The translations under genes and the position numbers were made by a program. Below, in pieces: positions 8,692 through 16,668 of a stretch of DNA of 64,000 nt; the first letter of the stretch is position 1, and every line of letters starts with the position of its first letter. This DNA comes from JBBATK01 sp039810585 (GTDB lineage: Bacteria > Bacteroidota > Ignavibacteria > Kapaibacteriales > NICIL-2): assembly GCA_039810585.1 (NCBI GenBank), contig JBDHXF010000021.1:1-64000 (forward strand), written 5' to 3'. The notes under the pieces were generated by a model that saw only the letters and a program-made list of their open reading frames with translations, did no database searches and was not told where the DNA came from.

Positions 8692-11600
8692 CTACACTTT
8701 ATGGATGCTCACGCTCAGGGCTTGGTCATTGATTTCCAATTCTTCCGATCCCTGTCCCGGCTCCGCCTTGAGCTCGGTCGCTAATGTTTCGGCGGCGATG
8801 TAGGCGCTCATGGCGCGCAGTGCAGCGTCAATTGCGGCATCGTCGCAGTGGTAACTGATGCGGATGCGATCGGTGACTTCGAAGCCACTGCTCTTGCGCA
8901 GGTTTTGAATGCGGTTGACAAACTCTCTGGCTATGCCTTCGTTGATGAGTGTGGGCGTGAGCTCAGTGTCGAGAGCCACCGTCGTCTCGCCCTCACTGGC
9001 AACGAGCCAGCCTTCGATGTCCTCCGACAAAATCTCTACGTCTTCAAGCGTGATATCGTAGTGTTCATTGTTGACCGTGATTGGCACCGACTCGCCACGT
9101 TGCAGCTTTCGCACGTCGTCGTTGGTGAGCGAGCGAATCACCAGCGCAGCATCCTTCATGTTCTTGCCTGCCTTTTTGCCCATCACCTTGAAATTGGCTT
9201 TGGCGCTACGGCGGACGATGCCGGAATCGTCGCTCACGTATTCAATACTTTTGACGTTGATCTCCTCGCAGATGATCTCTTCCACCGCCTGAATATCTCG
9301 GCGTTGCTGTGGATGCAGCACCGGAACCAAGATGCGGGTGAGCGGCTGACGTGTCTTGATTTTCGCCTTCTCGCGCAGCGAGCGCGCAAGAAAGACGATG
9401 TGTTGGGCAGCACTCATGCGACGTTCCAAATCTGCGTCGTTCATGGACGGGTCGCCGGCTTCGATGCGACATAAGTGCACCGAAAGCGGGTCGCTGTCAC
9501 AACGCAGGCGCTGATACAGGTCTTCCGACAAGAAAGGCGCAAGTGGTGCCATCATGCGCAGCACGTCCATCATCACGGTGCGCAGGGTTTGGTAGGCGCT
9601 GAGTTTGTCGCTGTCGTTCTCGCCCTTCCAGAACCGTCGTCTGTTGCGCCGCACATACCAGTTCGACACATCGTTACGCACGAAGTCCTGCACCGCGCGG
9701 GCAGCGCGGGTGATTTCGTAGGCGTCCATTTGTGTACAGTATTCGCTGCGCAGACTATGCAAGGCTGAGAGTATCCAACGGTCGATTTCGGGTCGCTCCG
9801 CCAAGGGCACGTCCGCCGCACCTGCATCAAAGCCATCGATATTGGCATAGAGAGCAAAGAAGGCATAGGTATTGGTTAGCGAGCGGAAGAAGTCGGCAAT
9901 GACCGTTGCCGCAATATCTTCTTCATTAAACCGCGTTGGCTTCCAGGGCGGATTGCTCACCATAAAGTACCAGCGCAAGGCGTCGGCACCGTAGGTGTTC
10001 ATCATGAGGAAGGGGTCGACCGTGTTGCCGAGACTCTTACTCATCTTCTTGCCGTCTTTATCCAGCACCAATTCATTTACAACGACTGCTTTGTAGGCAG
10101 GTTGTTCAAAGACGGCTGACGCGATGTTGTGTAAGGTGTAAAACCATCCACGCGTTTGGTCGATGCCTTCGGCGATGAAATCGGCCGGGAAGGATTTTTC
10201 GAACAACTCCTTGTTTTCGAAGGGATAGTGGAACTGTGCAAAAGGCATGGAGCCTGAGTCGAACCACACGTCAATCACTTCGGGTACGCGACGGTACACT
10301 TGACCGTTTCTCTCGAAGATGATGCTGTCCACAAAGGGACGGTGCAAGTCCAATTCCACACCGGCTGCGGCAACGGGCACGCGGCCACCGCCTGGCATTT
10401 CATAGAAGCCTTCCATAAGCTCCTCAACAGAGCCAATAGCGAAGGCGTCTTTGCCGTCGGCGCTGACCCATATCGGCAGAGGGGTGCCCCAGAAACGGTC
10501 ACGCGAGAGCGACCACTCCTTCACCTCGTCCAACCAATTCCCAAAACGGCCCGAACCAATTTCCGCCGGCTGCCAGGTGATTTGCTTGTTGAGGGCAATC
10601 ATGCGTTCGCGGTATTCGGGTGATTTGATAAACCACGAATCGCGGGCATAGTACATCACCGGATTACCGGTGCGCCAGCAGTGCGGGTAGTTGTGCAGGT
10701 AGTCCATGGACGACTTCAGAATCTTTCCTGCCTTCTTGAGCGCGATGATGATGTCCTTATCCGCACCCTCTTCTGTATGCCCGTCGGCATAACTGAAGTT
10801 CTTGATGGCACGACCGGCAAAGTCACGAATGGCCTCGGTGAAATGTCCGTTTGGAGTGACGTGTATATTCAACGGCAGACCATACTTCTTGCTTGCATTG
10901 AAGTCATCGTTGCCAAAGGCCGGAGCAAGGTGCACCACGCCGGTACCATCTTCGGTCGACACAAAATCGCCCGATACCACTGTCAGCGCATTGGGATACT
11001 TCTGCGTGTCGAGCGGGATATCGTCGAACACCGCCTCATAACGTGCGCCGAGGAGTTCAGCGCCCTTAAAGCGCGCGAGGATTTCATTCTCACCATCCAA
11101 TACACTGAGGCGCGATTCAGCAAGAACGTAGAGATGTGCATTCTCAGCATCGTTCTTGGCGCTGTGGTGCACAAGCACGTAGTCAATCTTTTCACCGACG
11201 GCAAGGGCGGTGTTGGCAAAGAGTGTCCATGGCGTGGTGGTCCACACAAGGATCTGCGCGCCGACTACGTCAGGTCGGGCAGCGGACGTGAGACGGATTT
11301 TGAGATACACGTTAGGATCGCGTACTTCTTTATACCCGAGCGACAACTCGTGGGACGACAGTGGGGTTTCGATCGTGGGCGATTGCGGCACTACCTTGAA
11401 ACCCTTGTAGATCAGTCCTTTATCAAAGTACTGTTTCAAAGCCCACCACACGGACTCAATGTAGGAATTGGTGCATGTGATATAGGCCGAATCCAAGTCC
11501 ACCCAGTAGCCCATGCGGCGCGTGAGCGTGCGCCAGCCGCCGTCCATGTTGATGTGATGGTAGACTAAGTCGCGACAAGCCTTGTTGTAACGATCGATGC

Positions 11601-11940
11601 CGTATTCGTGCACGTCGTGTCGCGTAATGAGATTCAGCTTCTTCGACACGGCAATCTCCACCGGCAAACCATGGGTATCCCACCCGGCTTGACGTCGCAC
11701 ATAGAACCCGCGCATCGTCTTATACCGACACACCAAATCCTTCAAGGTCCGCGCCATCACATGGTGTATACCCGGCGCTCCGTTTGCGGTTGGCGGACCT
11801 TCGTAAAAGTTGAACCACGGAGCATTCTCGTGCTCCCGCTGCTCAACGCTCATCTTAAAAATGCCGCTCGTTTCCCAAAAATCGAGGATTCTCTCTTCTA
11901 ACTCCGGATAATGGAGCTTCTCTGACAAGGGTTGAAACAT
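8692..11940 (-). CDS. ileS: Isoleucyl-tRNA synthetase, type 2 (eukaryote-like)
   Basis: 1082 aa from the ATG at 11940 (MFQPLSEKLHYPELEERILD), the usual family start; an in-frame ATG at 11964 is possible. It charges tRNA-Ile in the cytoplasm. The Rossmann-fold signature is GPPTANGAPGIHH, giving G57-I58-H59-H60 in place of the usual HXGH. The editing domain follows, with NYPHCWRTGNPVMYYARDSWF and EWSLSRDRFWGTPLPIW as family blocks, then DKDGKKMSKSLGNTVDP as the KMSKS loop, and an anticodon-binding region with WYVRRNRRRFW. Length over 1050 aa and these blocks mark the type 2 enzyme linked to mupirocin tolerance. The HXGH-to-GXHH swap is the striking point. It stands alone, with a 400-base leader region upstream. 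Confidence 0.93.
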   Translation of the reverse strand: MFQPLSEKLHYPELEERILDFWETSGIFKMSVEQREHENAPWFNFYEGPPTANGAPGIHHVMARTLKDLVCRYKTMRGFYVRRQAGWDTHGLPVEIAVSKKLNLITRHDVHEYGIDRYNKACRDLVYHHINMDGGWRTLTRRMGYWVDLDSAYITCTNSYIESVWWALKQYFDKGLIYKGFKVVPQSPTIETPLSSHELSLGYKEVRDPNVYLKIRLTSAARPDVVGAQILVWTTTPWTLFANTALAVGEKIDYVLVHHSAKNDAENAHLYVLAESRLSVLDGENEILARFKGAELLGARYEAVFDDIPLDTQKYPNALTVVSGDFVSTEDGTGVVHLAPAFGNDDFNASKKYGLPLNIHVTPNGHFTEAIRDFAGRAIKNFSYADGHTEEGADKDIIIALKKAGKILKSSMDYLHNYPHCWRTGNPVMYYARDSWFIKSPEYRERMIALNKQITWQPAEIGSGRFGNWLDEVKEWSLSRDRFWGTPLPIWVSADGKDAFAIGSVEELMEGFYEMPGGGRVPVAAAGVELDLHRPFVDSIIFERNGQVYRRVPEVIDVWFDSGSMPFAQFHYPFENKELFEKSFPADFIAEGIDQTRGWFYTLHNIASAVFEQPAYKAVVVNELVLDKDGKKMSKSLGNTVDPFLMMNTYGADALRWYFMVSNPPWKPTRFNEEDIAATVIADFFRSLTNTYAFFALYANIDGFDAGAADVPLAERPEIDRWILSALHSLRSEYCTQMDAYEITRAARAVQDFVRNDVSNWYVRRNRRRFWKGENDSDKLSAYQTLRTVMMDVLRMMAPLAPFLSEDLYQRLRCDSDPLSVHLCRIEAGDPSMNDADLERRMSAAQHIVFLARSLREKAKIKTRQPLTRILVPVLHPQQRRDIQAVEEIICEEINVKSIEYVSDDSGIVRRSAKANFKVMGKKAGKNMKDAALVIRSLTNDDVRKLQRGESVPITVNNEHYDITLEDVEILSEDIEGWLVASEGETTVALDTELTPTLINEGIAREFVNRIQNLRKSSGFEVTDRIRISYHCDDAAIDAALRAMSAYIAAETLATELKAEPGQGSEELEINDQALSVSIHKV

Positions 11941-12385
11941 GGAATTCGTACAGGAGTGATTCATCTTCAGAGCGGCGTGCTTCGCACGCAACGCTGATTA
12001 GCAGCAAATATCGCACCTGGACGGCAGAATGGGAAACCGAGGCAGGGTGGCGGGGACAGGGATGATGAGTACCGGCACAACTCTGTCCCTTGCCCCCGCG
12101 ATGGCGATGAAGGTGGTACCCCAATGAAGTCTCTTCCTTTTTCATCTCTGAGCGCTTGCATATGCAATCGAAGATGTGCACCCGACAAGCCATTGCACGA
12201 AATACCAATCTTGAATTTCCGGGTCAGGTTACTTTAGTTATGAGGCAACGACTGTTCCGAATCGGAACCATGGAGGCATTATTTATGAGGCAATTCGTGT
12301 AGCCATCCTCCGTAGTTCTACCGATTGCACAATCCCCCCTCAGACTCGAATTTTGGCCATTCCTGATACTCAGGCAGAGTGTGCT
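11941..12385. other. Gene-free divergent region between ileS and porin
   Basis: No convincing gene. The ileS-proximal part contains a GCGTGC/GCACGC hairpin with a 3-base loop (11975-11989) and GC-rich complementary runs near 12045-12105 (CTGTCCC with GGGACAG) that could fold in the ileS leader. The porin-proximal part contains a 15-bp palindrome and two flanking 11-bp direct repeats listed separately. No Shine-Dalgarno-preceded small gene was seen on either strand. Confidence 0.5.
12238..12293. promoter_or_regulatory. Palindrome flanked by direct repeats upstream of porin
   Basis: GTTCCG-AAT-CGGAAC at 12254-12268 is a perfect inverted repeat. It lies between two copies of TTATGAGGCAA, at 12238-12248 and 12283-12293, 45 bases apart. 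The arrangement suits a regulator-binding region for the rightward porin gene or the leftward ileS gene; no regulator is encoded nearby. Confidence 0.35.
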
Positions 12386-13522
12386 ATGGCTGGACAGCTT
12401 GACAGTCGATTACTACATTTCCACGCTTTGTGGCGTGGAGTCAATGTATATGTGCGCGGTGTTCTCATCGTAGCCACGTTAATGCTTGCTCCGTTCTTGG
12501 TCGCTTCTGCTCAAGATTCTTCGATGAGCTACTTTGGCTTGATCGATAGCTACTATGCCACCTGTTCATCTTCGGGCGACTCGCATGAGATGCCCTTCTT
12601 CATGTTTAATATGAAGAGGACGGATGAGGTGACGATCCACCTTGCTCTTGCGCATGCGTCGTACACGAGTTCCTCCGTCCGGGCAAATCTGGGTATCATG
12701 GCGGGAACCTATCAACAGTATAATCTCAGCTCGGAGCCCGAGGCCTTGCAGCATTTGTATGAAGCCAACGCCGGAGTACAAATCGGTGATAGTACCGGCA
12801 TCTGGTTGGATGTGGGAATACTACCCTCGCACATTGGCTTTGAAACCGTGAACCTGCAAGACAACTGGACCATCACACGTAATCTTGCTTGCGAGGGTTC
12901 GCCCTTCTACTTATCCGGTGCGCGACTCAGCATTCCGCTCAACGATCGCTTCTCGGCCATGGTGATGGTGTGCAACGGATGGCAGCATATTCAGCGCAAC
13001 GAAGGCAATAATTCACTCTGGTATGGCACACAAGTGCAAGCCAAACTTAGTTCCCGTTTCAGCTTGAATTACAGTACCTTGTTCGGTAGCGACGATGCGG
13101 ACAACGCGCGACGTCAGCGCGACTTCCATGACATATATCTTCAATCGCAGCTCAGTACGAGACTCTTTCTCAATGCCGGGTATGATGTAGGTTTCCAGCA
13201 AGAGACCCCAAACTCGTCGCACTACCTGAGTTGGAACACGCCCTTCGTACTACTTCACCTCAAAGCCACCGATGCACTGGCCTTTACCTTGAGGACAGAG
13301 TACTACGACGATCCCAATGGGATTATTTTTCCAATTAGTGATGGTAAAGGACTCCAACTTGGCGCTACCTCGTTCACCATCGAGTACTGCCCTAAACCCC
13401 AAATCTGCATCCGAGCCGAAGGCCGTTGGCTCGATGCCATCGATCCCATCTTCACCGACAGTGGCGCACCCTCGACGTCAGCATCGATGTACCTATTGTC
13501 GTTTTCATTTCGCACGCCTTGA
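12386..13522 (+). CDS. Outer membrane porin-like beta-barrel protein (BBP2-type)
   Basis: 378 aa from the ATG at 12386; an in-frame GTG at 12452 (VRGVLIVATLMLAPFLVASAQ) would give a tighter signal peptide and may be the real start. After the SAQ cleavage site the protein reads as successive beta-strands: FGLIDSYYATCSSSG, ANAGVQIGDSTGIWLDVGIL, SPFYLSGARLSIPLND, LSLSFSFRTP-like ends. The phrases GILPSHIGFETVNLQDNWTITRNL and ALAFTLRTEYYDDPNG match the OmpL/BBP2 outer-membrane porin family. Presumed to form a general diffusion channel. It stands alone, downstream of a palindromic regulatory-looking region and upstream of palindromic repeats. Confidence 0.65.
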   Translation: MAGQLDSRLLHFHALWRGVNVYVRGVLIVATLMLAPFLVASAQDSSMSYFGLIDSYYATCSSSGDSHEMPFFMFNMKRTDEVTIHLALAHASYTSSSVRANLGIMAGTYQQYNLSSEPEALQHLYEANAGVQIGDSTGIWLDVGILPSHIGFETVNLQDNWTITRNLACEGSPFYLSGARLSIPLNDRFSAMVMVCNGWQHIQRNEGNNSLWYGTQVQAKLSSRFSLNYSTLFGSDDADNARRQRDFHDIYLQSQLSTRLFLNAGYDVGFQQETPNSSHYLSWNTPFVLLHLKATDALAFTLRTEYYDDPNGIIFPISDGKGLQLGATSFTIEYCPKPQICIRAEGRWLDAIDPIFTDSGAPSTSASMYLLSFSFRTP

Positions 13523-13530
13523 TGGCAAGT

Positions 13531-13604
13531 GACGAATGACTATTCGTCCCTCCTTGTTTTCGTGCCGCATGCCTTGTCGGCAATGGACACATGATTATTC
13601 GTCT
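13531..13604. repeat. Two diverged copies of a GACGAAT...ATTCGTC element
   Basis: The first copy has GACGAAT (13531-13537), loop GACT, ATTCGTC (13542-13548). The second, ending near 13604, has lost one arm but keeps ATGATTATTCGTC. Each is preceded by a GCC-TTGNN-GGC hairpin-like run. Read on the minus strand it resembles the GTAGGGACGAATAATCATTCG element common in environmental genomes. Confidence 0.5.
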
Positions 13605-13648
13605 CTACGTATGTTTGCGCGTCCTTGCCACCGCATCCCTCAACGCCC

Positions 13649-14215
13649 ATGATTTCGACTCTGGATCCGCAGACAGCCTTGGTTATTATTGATATGCAGC
13701 AGGGAATCTTGCGACTCAACCCACCGCGAATGTCGGAGGTGGTGGAGAATGTGCGTCGTTTGGTAGCAGTGTTCCACGCCTCAGCACGACCGGTAGTTGC
13801 CATCCACGTTGTTCCCAGCAAAGCGCCCGGTGTCATTACACGCTCGGAGTCACGCGGCAGCATCAACCTTGCTGCCTTGCCGGCGGATTTTGCTGAGTAC
13901 CTTCCGGAGCTTGGTGTGACAGATTCTGACAAGCATATCACGAAGAATACCTGGAGCGCTTTTTACAATACCGAACTTGAATCGCATTTGCGTGCACTTG
14001 GCGTCACGGAGATTATCCTCTGTGGCGTTGCTACCAGCATTGGCGTTGAAGGTACAGCCCGCGGCGCTGCCGAGCGCGGATTCAATATCGCCTTTGCCAT
14101 CGATGCCATGAGCGATATGGTGCCGAGTGCGCATGAACACAGCATCAACACCATCTTCCCACGACTCGGTGAACGCGCCACGACGGATGAATTGGTGTCG
14201 CTCCTTGGCGGTTGA
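13649..14215 (+). CDS. Isochorismatase-family protein lacking the catalytic cysteine (YecD-like)
   Basis: 188 aa from the ATG at 13649 (MISTLDPQTALVIIDMQQG). The fold is the cysteine-hydrolase (isochorismatase/nicotinamidase) family: Asp15 in VIIDMQQG and Lys99 in TKNTWSAFYNT occupy two of the three catalytic places. The third, normally Cys in a G-x-x-T-x-x-C-V-x-x-T motif, is Gly132 (GVATSIGVEGTARGA). The same replacement occurs in E. coli YecD, and the C-terminal EHSINTIFPRLGE also resembles YecD. Nucleophile chemistry of the usual type is therefore not expected; the substrate is unknown. It stands alone between palindromic repeats; a small unknown gene follows. Confidence 0.8.
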   Translation: MISTLDPQTALVIIDMQQGILRLNPPRMSEVVENVRRLVAVFHASARPVVAIHVVPSKAPGVITRSESRGSINLAALPADFAEYLPELGVTDSDKHITKNTWSAFYNTELESHLRALGVTEIILCGVATSIGVEGTARGAAERGFNIAFAIDAMSDMVPSAHEHSINTIFPRLGERATTDELVSLLGG

Positions 14216-14245
14216 TTGTACTACAAGCAGATCCACACTCGAACT

Positions 14246-14277
14246 GTGCATGCGAAGCATGCACGAATAATAAATCA
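14246..14277. repeat. REP-like palindrome with A-rich tail (family 1)
   Basis: GTGCATGC at 14246-14253, loop GAA, GCATGCAC at 14257-14264, then GAATAATAAATC. The stem is perfect. It follows the isochorismatase-like gene and could also help end that transcript. Confidence 0.6.
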
Positions 14278-14309
14278 CCTAACGATTCACCTGACAAAGC
14301 ACACTGCCC

Positions 14310-14534
14310 ATGAAAGCTAAAGCATGGATACGAGACAAGAAGGGCAACGTGATTGCCGATGAAATTATAGAACTCAGCGACGCGGCCATGTATGGTCGTA
14401 CACCCGAAGAAATCGAGCAGCTCACCGCCAACTACATCAGCAACTGGTCGCGCAAACACATCGACATCGGTTGGGATATCATCGATCCTAACTCCGGGAT
14501 GTACCCGCATATCGACTGGGAAAAGCGCGATTGA
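14310..14534 (+). CDS. Small conserved-looking protein of unknown function
   Basis: 74 aa from the ATG at 14310. The sequence begins MKAKAWIRDKKGNVIADEII and is rich in charged residues, with two likely helices (PEEIEQLTANYISNWSRK) and an acidic end (PHIDWEKRD). No signal peptide or known motif is seen. It lies between a palindromic repeat and the asparaginase gene 62 bases downstream on the same strand, so the two may be co-transcribed. Composition is protein-like and it fills an otherwise empty interval, which supports it being real. Confidence 0.55.
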   Translation: MKAKAWIRDKKGNVIADEIIELSDAAMYGRTPEEIEQLTANYISNWSRKHIDIGWDIIDPNSGMYPHIDWEKRD

Positions 14535-14596
14535 GGTACCGAGTCATAGTGCACGGGACTCAGGAATGTTTTGCCATCAACAGAGAGAACTGGAGT

Positions 14597-15586
14597 ATGA
14601 AACGCCGTCATTTTCTTCGCTCCACAGTCTTAACATCCAGTGCTACATTGAGTCTGCACAACTCTCTTCTTGCCGCGAAGGCTAAGTCGTCAAGCATTCG
14701 AGCGATGAGCGATTCCGCAAAAGGACCCATCGTCATTTCTACCTGGAACCATGGTCTGGCCGCCAATGATGCAGCCTGGAAAGTGCTCAATGCCCAGGGC
14801 TCCGCCCTGGATGCGGTGGAGCAGGGCGTGATAGTAACGGAGGCCGATCCCAATGTGTCGAGCGTTGGCTACGGCGGTTTTCCCGATCGCGACGGCAGAG
14901 TCACTCTTGATGCAAGCATCATGGATGCCGAAGGACGTGCCGGATCGGTTGGTTGCCTTGAGCATATCATGCATCCCATTTCCGTGGCTCGACGGGTGAT
15001 GGAGCAGACGCCGCACGTGATGCTCGTGGGCGACGGAGCCTTGCGATTTGCACTGGATCAGGGTTTTACAAAGACCGATTTGCTGACCAAAGAAGCGCGC
15101 GATGCATGGACGAAATGGAAGAAGGAGAGCGGCTACAAGCCGATCATTTCCGTGCACAACCACGATACCATCGGCATGATTGCCATCGATGCGCAAGGAC
15201 AAATGGCTGGAGCGTGTACGACGAGTGGATTGGCTTGGAAAATTCACGGACGTGTCGGCGATTCTCCCATCATCGGTGCCGGCATGTTTGTGGACAATGA
15301 AGTGGGCGGCGCCTGCGCCACAGGCAAAGGGGAATCGGTGATGCGCATCGCCGGCTCGGCACTTATTGTAGAGCTGATGCGACAAGGGCGGAGTCCGCAG
15401 GAAGCCTGTGAGGAAGCCATCAAGCGCATCATGCACAAGCAAAAGGATTGGCAGGATTTTCAAGTGGGCTTCCTCGCGCTCAGGCGTGACGGCGAGTTCG
15501 GCGCTTACGCACTGCAAAAGGGATTTCAATTTGCCCTGGCAGGGAATCAGGGAAATGTGTTGCACGACTCGGCCTTTGGCGCATAG
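14597..15586 (+). CDS. Glycosylasparaginase / isoaspartyl peptidase (Ntn-hydrolase), Tat-type signal
   Basis: 329 aa from the ATG at 14597. The start MKRRHFLRSTVLTSSATLSL is a twin-arginine-type signal, so the enzyme is probably exported folded. Family blocks: ISTWNHGLAANDAAWKVL near the mature N-terminus, SVGYGGFPDRDGRVTLDASIMD, HNHDTIGMIAIDA and GRVGDSPIIGAGMFVDNEVGGACATGKGE. Autocleavage between Asp190 and Thr191 would expose Thr191 as the nucleophile; both residues are present, as are the GRVGDSP and ATGKGE substrate-binding loops. The family removes GlcNAc-Asn linkages or isoaspartyl bonds. It follows the small unknown gene by 62 bases. Confidence 0.88.
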   Translation: MKRRHFLRSTVLTSSATLSLHNSLLAAKAKSSSIRAMSDSAKGPIVISTWNHGLAANDAAWKVLNAQGSALDAVEQGVIVTEADPNVSSVGYGGFPDRDGRVTLDASIMDAEGRAGSVGCLEHIMHPISVARRVMEQTPHVMLVGDGALRFALDQGFTKTDLLTKEARDAWTKWKKESGYKPIISVHNHDTIGMIAIDAQGQMAGACTTSGLAWKIHGRVGDSPIIGAGMFVDNEVGGACATGKGESVMRIAGSALIVELMRQGRSPQEACEEAIKRIMHKQKDWQDFQVGFLALRRDGEFGAYALQKGFQFALAGNQGNVLHDSAFGA

Positions 15587-15632
15587 AGCGCACCGATGTA
15601 AACACAGACTGTCCGTCAAGAGGTTATTAATA

Positions 15633-15667
15633 CGTGCCGGCTTCGCCGTCACACGACAAAAAAAATC
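15633..15667. repeat. REP-like palindrome with A-rich tail (family 1)
   Basis: GTGCCGGC, loop TTC, GCCGTCAC with one slip in the stem, then ACGACAAAAAAAATC. It overlaps the start of the oxidase-operon terminator. Confidence 0.5.
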
Positions 15668-15686
15668 CGGTCACGCAGGACCGGAT
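15658..15686 (-). terminator. Intrinsic terminator of the cytochrome oxidase operon
   Basis: On the minus strand ATCCGGTC (15686-15679), loop CTGCGT, GACCGGAT (15672-15665), then a run of T (15665-15658). Perfect 8-bp stem plus T-tract, about 100 bases after the last oxidase-operon gene. Confidence 0.75.
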
Positions 15687-15703
15687 CACAACCATCACAA
15701 CAT

Positions 15704-15765
15704 TGTAGCGGATGAACGACAATGCTGTAGCGGATGAACGACAGCGCTGTAGCGGATGAACGACA
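15704..15765. repeat. Three tandem copies of an 18-bp unit, 22-bp period
   Basis: The unit tgtagcggatgaacgaca occurs exactly at 15704-15721, 15726-15743 and 15748-15765, separated by 4-base spacers (atgc, gcgc). It lies just downstream of the oxidase operon. Too short and with too little spacer to be a CRISPR. Confidence 0.85.
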
Positions 15766-15782
15766 ACCGTACAGCAGTCGAG

Positions 15783-16040
15783 CTACAACGCCGATGTGCT
15801 TTTGGAATTCACGCTTGAAGCGTTCTTGTAGCGACGGTAAATCCAGCCAAAGATCAACACGCTTCCGATGACCGGCATCAGTGCCAACAACAGCGTAATG
15901 CTCTCATATGCGCTGCGCGTTTCCGGCGAGTAGCCTTGGTTGTCTTCGCATAAGGGGCAAGCGCTCAGTGCCACCGTCATGATGATGGGCAGAACAACAA
16001 TCAATACACGAACAATGCGCACAGCGCTGAAGTGCTTCAT
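15783..16040 (-). CDS. Small oxidase-operon membrane protein with CPLC motif
   Basis: 85 aa from the ATG at 16040, which overlaps the stop of the upstream subunit III gene (ATGA, 16037-16040), implying translational coupling. An N-terminal hydrophobic stretch (VRVLIVVLPIIMTVALSAC) leads into CPLCEDNQGYSPETRSAYES, then a second transmembrane helix (ITLLLALMPVIGSVLIFGWIYRR). The CxxC after the first helix could be a metal site or a lipid-attached cysteine. No known family was recognised. Its place as the last gene of the oxidase operon suggests a part in oxidase assembly or stability, which is inference. Confidence 0.65.
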   Translation of the reverse strand: MKHFSAVRIVRVLIVVLPIIMTVALSACPLCEDNQGYSPETRSAYESITLLLALMPVIGSVLIFGWIYRRYKNASSVNSKSTSAL

Positions 16041-16639
16041 GGCATGAGGTAGACAAGGTAGTACAAGAGCGGCCAGACGGCAACCACAAAGGCCCAATAC
16101 ATGCCACACACGGTGACGATGGACGCTTTGCGATCGCGACTGCGCGAGGAACGCAAGGCGATCCAAAGGAAGAACAGGATTGCCATTCCCGCGATCACGT
16201 GCACAGCGTGTGCGCCGATGATCAGGTAGAAAAAGGCGGCGTAGAGATTGGTGTTTGAATTCAAACCGTAGCCGATCAGACGCAACCATTCGCTACCTTG
16301 AATGAGCAGGAAAGTTAGTCCGAGCAGCATGCTCGTGAGCAGCAGTATGCTGTGGTTTTTATCTTCACGACTACTCCGATAACGACGAGCGAACACGAAA
16401 TACATCACGCCACTGGCGATGAGGATGAGCGTGTTGATCGCTGTTACTTCGATGGGTAAGCGAGGCTGATTAGCCGGAATCCACTGAGGAATCTGCGCAC
16501 GGTTGACAATGTAGGCGCTGATGAATCCGGCAAAGAGCATGCACTCGGTGGTGAGCAAGAAGATCATCCCTAATACGCCGCTCGAAATTGGCGTCGAAGG
16601 AATATCGCTGCGTTCAATGTATGGCGTTGCTGTACTCAT
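16037..16639 (-). CDS. Cytochrome c oxidase subunit III-type protein (second copy)
   Basis: 200 aa, five predicted transmembrane helices. Family features are FLLTTECMLFAGFISAYIVNR in the first helix, a helix containing SEWLRLIGYG, and AAFFYLIIGAHAVHVIAGM, the subunit III pattern that ends in GMYWAFVVAVWPLLYYLVYL. It is the second subunit III-like gene of the operon; the other lies at 17038. It follows subunit IV by 29 bases and overlaps the next small gene by four. Subunit III supports proton pumping and stability of subunit I in the membrane. Why two copies are present is unclear; they are clearly diverged. Confidence 0.85.
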   Translation of the reverse strand: MSTATPYIERSDIPSTPISSGVLGMIFLLTTECMLFAGFISAYIVNRAQIPQWIPANQPRLPIEVTAINTLILIASGVMYFVFARRYRSSREDKNHSILLLTSMLLGLTFLLIQGSEWLRLIGYGLNSNTNLYAAFFYLIIGAHAVHVIAGMAILFFLWIALRSSRSRDRKASIVTVCGMYWAFVVAVWPLLYYLVYLMP

Positions 16640-16668
16640 AGTGAATCAATGAAGGAAGAAGTGCATGC

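Noticed and set aside
10681..11568. 295-aa reading frame opposite ileS
   Set aside because: Antisense shadow of a strongly conserved synthetase gene; no ribosome site or protein-like domain.
12100..12135. T-box-like GGTGGTACC core near the ileS gene
   Set aside because: The best T-box-like orientation is on the plus strand, away from ileS. On the ileS strand the UGGN pairing site is lost, and no stem I or specifier features were recognised. KpnI-like GGTACC is palindromic and short, so chance is likely.
14690..15652. 320-aa reading frame opposite the asparaginase gene
   Set aside because: Its composition (many His and Arg, low hydrophobic order) mirrors the sense gene, which is clearly real.
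15704..15765. Possible CRISPR array
   Set aside because: Repeat is 18 bp with only 4-bp spacers and three copies; spacers are far too short.
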